Assembly (NCBI GenBank): GCA_973895155.1
Contig: OZ316894.1
Span: forward strand, 3,224,001-3,288,000
Length of the DNA: 64,000 bases
Direction: 5' to 3'
DNA from: Marsupella aquatica
Taxonomy: Eukaryota > Marchantiophyta
Shown here piece after piece: positions 1-9,699 of this stretch. Positions within the stretch are counted from its first letter, which is position 1. Each line of letters starts with the position of its first letter. Both the position numbers and the translations under genes were made by a program. The notes under the pieces were generated by a model. The model was not told the origin of the DNA. It worked only from the letters and a program-made list of their open reading frames with translations, and did not search any database.

Positions 1-670
1 TGACTCTTGGATCATTTTGAGTGCCTTCACACATTAACTACGATTTGGGACAATAAGAAACCAGAAGTGCCATCATGTGTTATGTACACAATGATGTAAT
101 CCTGCAATTGATTAGTGGCATCATCCCAATATTATCCTCCTTATAATATCTCCACATGCTTTTCATCTTGCATGTATCAATTATATTTGGTAAGTTATTA
201 AGGATATTTTGCACAATGGGTATACTAGTTGACAAAACTGAAATGGGAATTTAGGAACTTAAAATACACTCCAATATATTGCCCACAAAGAAGTACAATA
301 GACACATTTTGAATTAGCTAGGGGAAAAAGGGGGTCCTATAATAATATCATCAGTTATTAGTGGCTAATAACTGATATTAATTATCAATATAGTTGTTCA
401 AAGTTTAGAATCTCATTTGATTAGTTGAGATGGGGGCTTTGCACCTCCACCCATCTCAGCTCGGCAGCTGAGATAGACTCAATCTTGCTGGCCTCACCAA
501 GATAGGCACACGGAACAAAAAAAATCGAACAAAAAACAAAAAAAATCTCAAAAAACAAATTTGAAAAAACAAATTTTGCAAAATTTTGCGTCTGTACGGT
601 ATGATACCCCATAGTGAAAAAATTCAAAACAAATTCCCATCTTTTTCTTGTGTTGCAACTCGGCTGCCTC
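1..670. other. Non-coding flank, repeat debris
   Basis: No gene is supported here. An 11-bp inverted repeat (350-360 against 366-376, loop GTGGC) sits inside a larger inverted pair: ATCATCAGTTAT at 347-358 is inverted at 1069-1080 on the far side of the solo LTR. A second short hairpin combines GAGATGGG and CCCATCTC near 428-458. The A-rich stretch 520-590 produces a chance reading frame with no coding character. Confidence 0.5.
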
Positions 671-1014
671 TGTTAGATATTGCTCTAGTCTTGTGACTCA
701 TGAGCTAACTACAGTTAGGCTAACTCGGGTTAGGACTTAGCTAATGTTAGCGGTAGTGCTGTTGTGCATATAGCCAGGGCTGATGCCAGACCCTGGTGGA
801 ACTTAGGCTCATTGTTACGGAGCTAGTTGAGAGATAGGGAGAGCTTGTGTTGTGGATGCTTGGTATGGCCGGTCGGCCTAGAGTGCAGTAAAGCTTTTGT
901 GTGTTCCCGTGGACGTAGCCTCATGTGGAGGTGAACCACGTATCTCTCTGTGTCGACTACTGTGCGTTGGATGGTTCATGGGCTTGCCGTTATTAATGTC
1001 GTCTATGCTCAACA
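671..1014 (+). mobile_element. Solo LTR of the first copia family
   Basis: This 344-bp stretch is the reverse complement of the LTRs at 2153-2496 and 8600-8942, so in element orientation it reads on the plus strand from TGTTAGATATTG to TATGCTCAACA. No internal region, primer site or polypurine tract is attached. The flanks carry a perfect 5-bp target-site duplication, GCCTC at 666-670 and 1015-1019. This is the usual product of recombination between the two LTRs of one inserted element. A TATATA-like U3 box is partly decayed (GCATATAG). Confidence 0.93.
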
Positions 1015-1344
1015 GCCTCTTTGAGATGAGGTAGCAGCTTATATGAGGCCGACTAATAGAAATTACTGATAACTGATGATTTTAACTATCTCCAAGTTGT
1101 ACTAGGAAGTGTGCACTTAAGTGACTCCTCCAAAATGGATATTCAAAGGTGTGGACCTCCAGGGCCAAAAATTGTATAGTCTCTACCCTCCAAAATCCAT
1201 TGATTGTTGTTGACCTGCCTCATGAGGGATTCAGGTATTAAACTCTTGCTATATCAAAAGATGGCATGAATCAACTTGAGAGCCATAAAACAAAGGGCTG
1301 GGTACATGCGGGTAAGCATCAAGGCAAGCAACTTTGGGAATTTA

Positions 1345-1399
1345 TTTTGCAAAACTGATTCCAAGGGTCTTTTAAATCCAATTTTGAGACTTATAAGAA
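1345..1399 (+). repeat. Dispersed repeat family, copy A
   Basis: Two blocks, TTTTGCAAAACTGATTCC and the stretch ending AGACTTATAAGAA, recur inverted at 1705-1775 but in swapped order. The second block also recurs at 62200-62235. I do not recognise a superfamily, and no target-site duplication could be assigned. Confidence 0.55.
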
Positions 1400-1696
1400 T
1401 ATATATTTTCCACTATTTTTTACAATTAAATAGGCCTATGTGCTCTTTAAAGTAGACTAGTCAACAAAACATGCCCTATATGTTCTTCCACAAAATTTTG
1501 GAAGTCTTCCATCACACCCATTTAAATGGGCCTATACTTTGTTGCATGTGATGTGCCACTAGCAAACATAGCCATGAGATTTTGGCTAATAGGATTTGTG
1601 GCTATTTGGGAAATTGGCTAATTTACTATAAAGTGTCTACAAATTTTGTCTGAAAGTGGTGAAGACTTTTCTATGAAGTGGTAGAAAGTGTAAGGT

Positions 1697-1890
1697 AAAG
1701 GTTCCCTTGGAATCAGTTTTGCAAAATTCTTATCCCTAATGTTCTTATAAGTCTCAAAATTGGATTTAAAAGACACTATCGTTATTCTGAGAAAATTCTT
1801 AAGTCTTCCCTTCAAACCAATAAAATGACCATATCTTTCGTCGCATGTGATGTGCCATTTTTGTGGAAGTGAAATCCCCGAGCCCCCGCC
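1697..1890 (-). repeat. Dispersed repeat family, copy B
   Basis: Read on the minus strand this matches 62095-62235 over about 140 bp: GGGGATTTCACTTCCAC, then CACATGCGACGAA, then ATTTTATTGG, then GGGAAGACTTAAGAA, then the TTTTGAGACTTATAAGAA block. It shares inverted blocks with 1345-1399. It carries no coding sequence. The superfamily is unknown. Confidence 0.65.
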
Positions 1891-1930
1891 CCCCTCTCCC
1901 AAGTTGTGCACAAAAAATAGTATTATCACA

Positions 1931-1955
1931 AAATTAGTGTCACTAACACTAATTT
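1931..1955. repeat. Perfect 10-bp inverted repeat with CACTA loop
   Basis: AAATTAGTGT and ACACTAATTT are exact inverse complements separated by CACTA. A further AAATTAGTGTTAGT follows at 1985-1998. The motif resembles a decayed MITE centre, but no ends could be placed. Confidence 0.5.
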
Positions 1956-2152
1956 GCATGTAGCTTTGAACACCTGGTGTTCTCAAATTAGTGTTAGTCA
2001 CACTTCTTAATGTAACCAATGTTGGCTCGAAATCCCGCTCGAAATGACAATAATTTTCTGGAGGAGAGATATACTTTATGGACCTCCAAACACAACATTC
2101 TTACTTAACCGACAAAAACATGCACATTGCATTCAATGTTCATCGTAAGAAA

Positions 2153-2496
2153 TGTTGAGCATAGACGACATTCGTAACGGCAAGCCCATGAACCATCCAA
2201 CGCACAATAGTCGACACAGAGAGATACGTGGTTCACCTCCACATGAGGCTACATCCACGGGAACACACAAAAGCTTTACTGCACTCTAGGCCGACCAGCC
2301 ATACCAAGCATCCACAGCACAAGCTCTCCCTATCTCTCAACTAGCTCCGTAACAATGAGCCTAAGTTCCACCAAGGTCTGGCATCAGCCCTGGCTATATA
2401 CACAACAGCACTACCGCTAACATTAGCTAAGTCCTAACCCGAGTTAGACTAACTGTGGTTAGCTCAAGAGTCACAAGACTAGAGCAATATCTAACA
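2153..2496 (-). repeat. Copia 1 3' LTR
   Basis: This is the downstream LTR in element orientation, 344 bp. It begins with TGTTGAGCATAG on the plus strand and ends CAATATCTAACA. It nearly matches 8600-8942 and the solo LTR at 671-1014. A TATATA box followed by GCCAGGGCTG (minus-strand reading, near 2385-2400) is conserved in position with the copia 2 LTR and is the likely U3 promoter. Confidence 0.95.
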
Positions 2497-2510
2497 AACT
2501 CCCCCTTGAC
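2497..2510 (-). other. Copia 1 polypurine tract
   Basis: Immediately upstream of the 3' LTR, the minus strand reads CAAGGGGGAGTT, the purine-rich primer for plus-strand DNA synthesis. The same tract precedes the 3' LTR of copia 2 at 36880-36891. Confidence 0.85.
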
Positions 2511-2703
2511 TCTTGTCTTGGGGACTGGACTAAATGCTACCAGATGGATTCCTCAGCGGGAAGTTCTAGACAATCACCAAACCAGGTCTCCCCCTAAAAA
2601 CCACAAGGGTTAACTAAGGGTTAACTAGAACTAAGCCGTAGCCTAACAGGAATGAGTAATCCATATACAAATAGTCACACATTGCTAAATAACTCTACTT
2701 GCA

Positions 2704-5700
2704 CTACAACTGCAAAACCTGCAAAGTAGCACGGCGTCTTGAGAAACTCTCCAAAGGAATCACTTTGGTAAAGGCATTAGCGGGATTGAGCTTTCCATCA
2801 ATCTTGACTAGCTCAATAGTTTTATCAGACATTGCTTGCCTGATAAAATGGTACCTGATATCAATGTGCTTCACCCTGCTATCCATCACCTGGTTAGCAA
2901 CCAAGTGAAGAGCACTCTGACTATCACAGTTTAGAGTCATTTTTCCATGCTCTAAACCCATCTCCGCGATCAACTTATCCAACCAAATTGCTTCTTTTGC
3001 TGCTTCTGCTGCTGCAACATACTCTGCTTCTGTAGTAGACTGAGATATGCATTTCTACAAGGTAGATTTCCAACTGATACATCCTCCTCCAAGAGTGTAT
3101 ACAAACCCAGTTGTAGACCTCCTTGTATCCAGACAGCCTCCATAGTCAGAATCTACATAGCCAACTAACGTTCTATCTGATCTGTTATCAAATAGTAATC
3201 CATAGTCTTGTGTTCCCTTTAGATACCTGAGAATCCACTTCACAGCTTCCCAATGTACCTTCCCTGGATTTGACATGAATCTGCTAACCTTGCCCATCGC
3301 TAGGGCCAAGTCAGGCCTAGTACAAGTCATCAAATACATAAGACTGCCTACTGCCTTCTCATAAGGAATCTTAGCCATTAGACCTTTCTTCACAGCATCC
3401 GTAGGAGAGAAAGCCGATGATAACTTGAAATGTGAAGCTAAAGGAATACTCACTGGCTTACAGTTCTCCATGTTGAATCGTACAAGTACTTTCCTCGCAT
3501 ACTGGCCTTGACTCAAGCACAACTGTCCAGTATCAGAGTTCCTAAAAATCTCCATCCCTAAGATCCTCTTGGCCTTACCAAGATCCTTCATCCTGAATTT
3601 AGCACTCAATTTCGCCTTGAGACTGTCAACCTCAGATTGATCTTTAGCCATAATCAGCATGTCATCCACATAGATCACCAGAATGATGAAACCGAATACA
3701 TCATTCTTGACTGATTTCGTATACACACAAGGATCATACACCATCCTTGAAAAACCTTGAGCAAGCATAAAATCATCAAACCGCTTGTTCCACTGTTTGG
3801 GAGATTGCTTCAATCCATACAAGGACTTGAGCAACCTGCAAACTAAGTTCCCTTGGCCCTTCTTCATAAGCCTAGTGGCTGTCTCATGAAGATCATCTCT
3901 TCCAAGTTGCCATAAAGAAAAGCAGTAACAACATCCATCTGATCCATCACCAGACCAAAAAACACAACAAACTGACACAAGATCCGAATTGTGGAATACT
4001 TAGTCACCGGTGAAAAGACCTCATTGTAATCCACTCCTTTCTCCTGAGTGAATCCCTTGGCAACAAGCCTTGCCTTGTAGATCTTATCTCCACCCTCTGA
4101 AGGATTGTCCTTCAACTTGTAAATCCACTTGCTGTCCACCACTTGCTGACCTCTTGGAAGCTCCACCAGCTCCCATGGCTTGTTGTCACTCAAAGATTGC
4201 AACTCCCTCTGCATTGCTGCATTCCACTCATGCTTTTGCTCTGAAGCACAAGCCTCACTGTACGAAGAAGGCTCTCCTTCTTCCAAGATCAAAGCCATAT
4301 CATCTTCATCAGGTGCAATGTCAATATCATCTAGCTTAGATGAGTCTGCCCATTGATCATACCTGGTAGGAGCTCTAGTAGAACGATTGGAAATTCTTCT
4401 AGTAGATGACTCAGCCTGATCTGTTGCTGCTGCTGGTTGAATTTGAGGTACCCTAGCAACAATCTGCTCCTCTTGTTCCATCACAGGAACCAGCTCCAAG
4501 CCCGGAGCTTCTCCATCTCTCCTGTCATGAACTCCATCATGACTAATCTCCCCCTCAACCCGGTCTGGGATGGGAGATTTCCCCTTATCAATATGGGAGT
4601 CCTTAGAACTCTCCCCCTCCTTTGATGATCTGGATTCATGAAAGGACACATCTCTATTGACAATTAGTTTACAGGTTACTGGATCCCACAACCTATAACC
4701 CTTCACATCTTTCTGATAGCCAAGGAAAATGCACTTCTTCGACTTGGACTCCAGCTTGGATCGAAGCTGGGAAGGTGTAAGCACATAAGCATCACATCCA
4801 AAAATCCTCAGATGTGAGTAATCTGTTGGACGCCCGTACCTCATTTCAAATGGCGTCTTGAATCCAATAGAACTGGATGGAGAAAAATTTACCAAATAAG
4901 CTGGAGTGTTGACAGCTTCAGCCCAAAACTCATGTGGTAAGCATGATTGACTCAACATACTCCTCGAGCGGTCCAATAGTGTTCGGTTGAGTCTCTCAGA
5001 AACACCATTCTGCTGAGGAGTATAACTTGTTGTGAGATGGCGGGTAATCCCCTGCTCCTTACAATATATTCCAAATTCCCCGGAACTGTATTCACCGCCG
5101 TTATCTGATCGAAGATATCTCACCTTATTACCAGTCTGATTCTCAACTTGGGCTTTCCACTCCTTAAAAGTAGCAAAAACATCAGACTTATTGTGTAGAA
5201 AGTATATCCACACATACCTTGAGTAGTCGTCTATAAACGTGACATAGTATAACCGTCCAGAATGTGAGGGAGTAGGGACTGGACCCCACACATCACTATG
5301 TACATACTCAAGTACCTCCTTGCTGGTGTGAGTTCAAACTCCGAAGGGTTTCCTGTGTTGCTTCCCTAGCACACAGTGCTCACAAAATTCTAACTTACAA
5401 GATTGCAAATTAGAAAGTAATCCTTTCTTCTGAAGAATAACCAAATCTTTTTCACTCATGTGGCCCAAACGGAAGTGCCACAGCCGGGCCGTCTCCTCAT
5501 GAGATAAGGTTACATTGGCTTCATCACAGACTACACTGCCCTCCAAAACGTATAGATTGTAATGTCTCTTTCCCTTCAATACAACTTTAGTACCAGTTGA
5601 AACCTGAAGGATACCATTAGCAGAATTCCACTAATGGCCATTTGCTTCTAAAACTCCAAGTGAAATGAGATTTTTCATCATGCTGGGAATATATCTCACA

Positions 5701-6762
5701 TTCCTCAACGTTCTTACAGCACCATCAAACATCTGAAATCTAACAGATCCAAGTCCAACCACTTGACATGGGATTCCATTTCCCATCAACACTGAACCGT
5801 TGGAATCCGTGTAAGAATTGAAAAAATCTCTCCTAGAGCAAATATGAAAAGTACATGCACTATCTAGAATCCAGTCATCACTACCTGGATTTGACACCAC
5901 GTTGAGAGCATAACCTTTACATCACAATATGTCATCATCATCGAGTAAATCTACCTCATGCGAGCTCGATGCCGCGTTAGCAGAGGCAGTAGAGACCTTT
6001 ACTCGACAATCCCTTTTCATGTGGCCAGGCTTGCCACAATTCCAACATGCAAGAGGCTTCCTCTCTTGCAATTTCCCTCTGGATTTAGATCTCCCCCGTG
6101 ATGTAGATCTAAACCTGTTCTGCCCATTCGTGTGCTGCGCTGCTCTTCCCCTGTTCACATTGAGCGCAGTGCTAGAAGAAGATGTTGTCTGTGATTGACC
6201 CAGCTTCTTTTGAGCATCATCAGACAGTAAAGAACTCACCACCTCATTATACGAAATGGACTTCAGATTTCAAGCCCTGATATGACGGCGGTAAGGAGCT
6301 TAGCAAAAGCAAGGCCTTATCCTCATCTTCAACTCCTTTTTCCAGGTTTGATAGATCCACTGCTAGACTGTCAAACTCATCCAGGTGATCCTGCATCTTG
6401 CTCCCTTCCTTGAGCCTGAGGCTCATCAAGAGAGACTTCTTGTATAGCCGGTCTGACGCATCTTCCCGGTAGTACTTCTCTCTTAGAGACTTGAACAGTG
6501 ACGCGCAATCCGCATAATCATCCAGCTGCTTGATGATGTGCGGCTTGAGATATAGCATCACTGCATTGACAGCAATCACCTGCTCCTATCTCCACTGCCT
6601 CACTGAAATCTCCTCCTCTCCATCATACTGCTCTCGCAAAGAGAGCAGATGAGCTAAGCCCATGGCCCGTAGAACACCCTTCACTTGCTTCTCCCACAAC
6701 AAGTAATCAGTACAACCATCTTACTCCTCCACCTCAAACTTTACCCATCTGAATCTAGTCAT
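2704..6762 (-). pseudogene. Copia 1 gag-pol polyprotein remnant
   Basis: The order on the minus strand is canonical. A gag domain (near 6762-6247) is followed by a CCHC knuckle CWNCGKPGHMKRDC (6006-6047), a protease motif LDSACTFH (about 5844-5867), a pre-integrase segment with LWHFRLGHM (5334-5579), an integrase core with DDYSRYVW, SDNGGEYSS and QNGVSERLNRT (about 5000-5291), a reverse transcriptase with YVDD (about 3661-3672) and an RNase H with CDSQSALHL ending at 2704. The function would be capsid, reverse transcription and integration. Breaks are two in-frame stops in early gag, frame breaks between blocks around 6245, 5900 and 5300, and a frameshift within 3864-3978 in the reverse transcriptase. 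It is non-functional as it stands. Confidence 0.95.
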
Positions 6763-8585
6763 CTCCCTCTTCTTCCCCACTACCAACAGCTCTGTAGTAA
6801 CACAGCTTCCTCCACTGCACGAGGCACCGGTGATCTTACCGGTGTCACAAGTTCCTCCTCAAACGGTAGCAGCTCCTCCTCAGACTCACTGTCTGACCGT
6901 CACGATCCTGAAGCTCCACCAACGCCAATTCTTCCAGTATCCTCCGAGTCACTCATATGAAACAATCACAAAAAAACATCTTTTTTGAAACTTCTCATAA
7001 AACTCAAAACTCAACACCACCGCGTAGCCCACGAAGCTAGGAGTCCAATACTGAAAGCCAAAATCAAAATCAAAATTTGACGGAAAAGTTATTCAAATTT
7101 TGGTCGGGGTGGGTAAAACCTTGGGAAACTCCCTCGTTTTGACCACCTCGGAGAATAACTTAATTACCAAGTACAACCCGTCGTCGGAATCGCGATGTGA
7201 TCGGTGCGCCGCGTTGCTAACTTCAGTGGCAACGTCCTCGCCAAAAAAGAACCAAAAAAGTTACCGTTCGGCGGACGGAATCTTTGTCGGACGGTCGAAA
7301 AATAGCTCTCTATTTTTCGGGAATATTCCCGCACAATACAACAGGTCTCACAGGGGCCGTTCCCCCTGTCCAAGCAGTTAAAATGGAGGGTCACAGGGCC
7401 CGGGATAGCCACTAGAAGAGCCGACAAGAAAAAGACAAAAATTGGCCCTTAAAAGGGGGTGTAAAGGCCCTTTAAACAAAAAAGATGCCCAAAACGCGCA
7501 TGGTATAGGGATACAGGAGGGTGAATACACGAAGGGTCGGGCGTATTAGGTCGGGGCGGGGCTGCAACGGGGGTGCGCGAGTACCCTCGCAAGTACTAAG
7601 GCTGCATACGCAGCCAAGCCCGCAATCGGAAGGAGGGCCGGCCGAGGGCATAAGACAGGCGTTCGGGGGCGGGGCAAGCCGGTGGTAAGGGGCAGCAAGG
7701 CGCCCGGGCGCGCGTAAAGCGCCGGCCGGTGCTGCGCGTCGCACCAAGGCCGCGGCTGCGGCTGAATACACCGGCGAGCGGGAACGGTTCGATGGGCGTA
7801 CGAGGGTGTCGGGCCAAGAAGGGTGTGTACACACCCTTTGGTGTGTATACACACCTAAAAAGAGCCCTAACCTTAGCAAAGGAAATTTGCCGTTTCAAAG
7901 TAAAAAACACCGATTACACACCTTAATGGCCGCTACTTAGCACGAGGAAAGAGATGACCGCCGATGGGAAATGTTGCCGAATTGCACCGGCACAGTCTAC
8001 AGCTCTAGGAGAGAAAAAACTTTCGCCGCGTCACATTCACTCTGCGTCAAGTGCCAATCCCGAGCTCAAAACGACCGCCTCGCCGTGATCAAACCGTTGA
8101 GCTGTAGCACTTCACGTTTCTTCCACTGAGTCGTACGTCACGAAGAGAAACTTGGTTCAGATGTGAACAAGCTCCATAGCTTGTGAGAAAACCTGAACGC
8201 CTCCTTCACTCGTCACGACGCACTCGGTAACAACTCGGCAGCCAATCCAACTACCAAAATGACCAGCCCGCATCAACCTTCAACTTAAGCTATAATGTGC
8301 GATCCCTCCCGCACCGCACAACTCACACCGTTGAAAAATGCAAACTCTGGTCTCTCCCCAAAAATACCGTCGAACACGAATAAAACCTGAACGACGCAAA
8401 TTTCAATTCCTCCGCACCACGGATACCGATCAGCGAGTTCTAACCACCGTTAGAAATCCCTCTCACTAACCTATCCGCTCAGCCACACACATTCGAGTTT
8501 CAAGCGACGAAACTCCGAATGTACCATCGACAATGAACGCTGGAATTTTCCTGTCACGAAAAAAACCTCGTCACCTCCCAGGCAT
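6763..8585 (-). other. Copia 1 long leader with GC-rich core and twin palindromes
   Basis: About 1.8 kb between the primer site and gag. A GC-rich block (about 7540-7800) yields overlapping long frames in several phases that are composition artefacts rather than genes. Two perfect 16-bp palindromes sit side by side at 7821-7836 (GGGTGTGTACACACCC) and 7840-7855 (GGTGTGTATACACACC). The block CAGGGGCCGTTCCCCCTG near 7350-7375 has a counterpart at about 31695-31715 in copia 2, so the leaders are homologous. An open stretch from an ATG at 6956 stops within 20 codons. Confidence 0.75.
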
Positions 8586-8597
8586 GCTCTGATACCA
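8586..8597 (-). other. Copia 1 primer-binding site (tRNA-iMet)
   Basis: Two bases inside the 5' LTR, the minus strand reads TGGTATCAGAGC, complementary to the 3' end of plant initiator methionine tRNA, the standard copia primer. Confidence 0.93.
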
Positions 8598-8599
8598 CT

Positions 8600-8942
8600 T
8601 GTTGAGCATAGACGACATTCGTAACGGCAAGCCCATGAACCATCCAACGCACAATAGTCGACACAGAGAGATACGTGGTTCACCTCCACATGAGGCTACG
8701 TCCACGGGAACACACAAAAGCTTTACTGCACTCTAGGCCGACCGGCCATACCAAGCATCCACAGCACAAGCTCTCCCTATCTCTCAACTAGCTCCGTAAC
8801 AATGAGCCTAAGTTCCACCAGGGTCTGGTATTAGCCCTGGCTATATACACAATAACACTACCGCTAACATTAGCTAAGTCCTAACCGAGTTAGACTAACT
8901 GTGGTTAGCTCAAGAGTCACAAGACTAGAGCAATATCTAACA
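8600..8942 (-). repeat. Copia 1 5' LTR
   Basis: This is the upstream LTR in element orientation, 343 bp, one base shorter than its partner (ACCGAG against ACCCGAG). Its TATATA box followed by GCCAGGGCT in U3 is intact and is the likely promoter for element RNA. Confidence 0.94.
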
Positions 8943-8984
8943 AGAAAAAATATTGCCCCCGACTTCGCAATGACGCTTGATGCT

Positions 8985-9225
8985 GAAGCTTGCCAAAATG
9001 GACAAAACCATGCCATATTCAACATAAAAGGAAGATTGTGATGTATACACAACGCACCTTGTATACATAGTTCACACATGAAAAAAATGGTGTCAGCTTT
9101 ACAAAGAAGCTCGGCATCAAAGCCTGCCCAAAAGGACAAAACCATATCATATTCAACATACAAGTACTATTGGATGTATACACAATTCTTGTTGTATGCA
9201 CATTTCACACATAAAAGAAAATAAA
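8985..9225. repeat. Diverged tandem duplication, about 125 bp
   Basis: Two adjacent units both contain GGACAAAACCAT, CATATTCAACATA and GATGTATACACAA followed by TTCACACAT. The units differ by scattered substitutions. The sequence is rich in GTATAC but otherwise featureless. Confidence 0.6.
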
Positions 9226-9487
9226 GATATACAAATATCAATGTTTCCCTAAATCCTCTAACGTATATAATTTACCCTAAACCCTAATTATTTTAACATA
9301 TATAATACATTTTGTATACATTAATGCCCATGTCTACAAAATCTAAATGCCACACTTTATATTGTGTTGTGGTCAGACAAGGCGTAGTTCATTTGACACT
9401 ATGGTCTTTGTATACATTATCAATGTATACAAGATCTGATGCTATTTGTTGTGTTGACAACAAATGGTTCATTTGTTGCTATGGCCT

Positions 9488-9691
9488 GTGTATGCATTGT
9501 TATCAATGTATAATGTCAATACACTGGCTCATTAATCATCCATTTGACTATGCCATCAGACACACCATCTGTGTATACATTGTTATCAATGTATATAATG
9601 TCAATACATTGGCTCATTGGACACCAAGATGGTAGTCAATGCATTTGACAAGCTCATTGGACACCAAGATGGTAGTCAATGCATTTGACAA
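9488..9691. repeat. Short tandem repeats, 80-bp and 40-bp units
   Basis: A unit containing CATTGTTATCAATGTAT and GTCAATACA occurs near 9495 and again near 9576. A nearly exact 40-bp unit beginning GCTCATTGGACACC repeats at 9612-9651 and 9652-9691. No coding sequence is seen. Confidence 0.75.
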
Positions 9692-9699
9692 TGCCATCA

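Larger units (their letters stand above)
2153..8942 (-). mobile_element. Full-length Ty1/copia LTR retrotransposon 1 (defective)
   Basis: A 6,790-bp element reading on the minus strand. Its LTRs lie at 2153-2496 and 8600-8942, both with TGTT...AACA ends, and are flanked by a perfect 5-bp target-site duplication AGAAA (2148-2152 and 8943-8947). By eye the LTR pair differs by about seven transitions and one single-base indel. A primer-binding site for initiator Met-tRNA and a polypurine tract are in place. The order gag, protease, integrase, reverse transcriptase, RNase H is that of Ty1/copia. The coding region has stop codons and a frameshift, so the element is not autonomous. A roughly 1.8-kb leader separates the primer site from gag. 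Confidence 0.96.

Noticed and set aside
6685-6960. Plus-strand 91-codon Ser/Leu-rich frame
   Set aside because: It is antisense to the decayed gag of copia 1.
7472-7926. Several overlapping open frames rich in Pro, Arg and Ala
   Set aside because: They lie in the GC-rich leader of copia 1, overlap in all phases and have no domain; this is composition, not genes.
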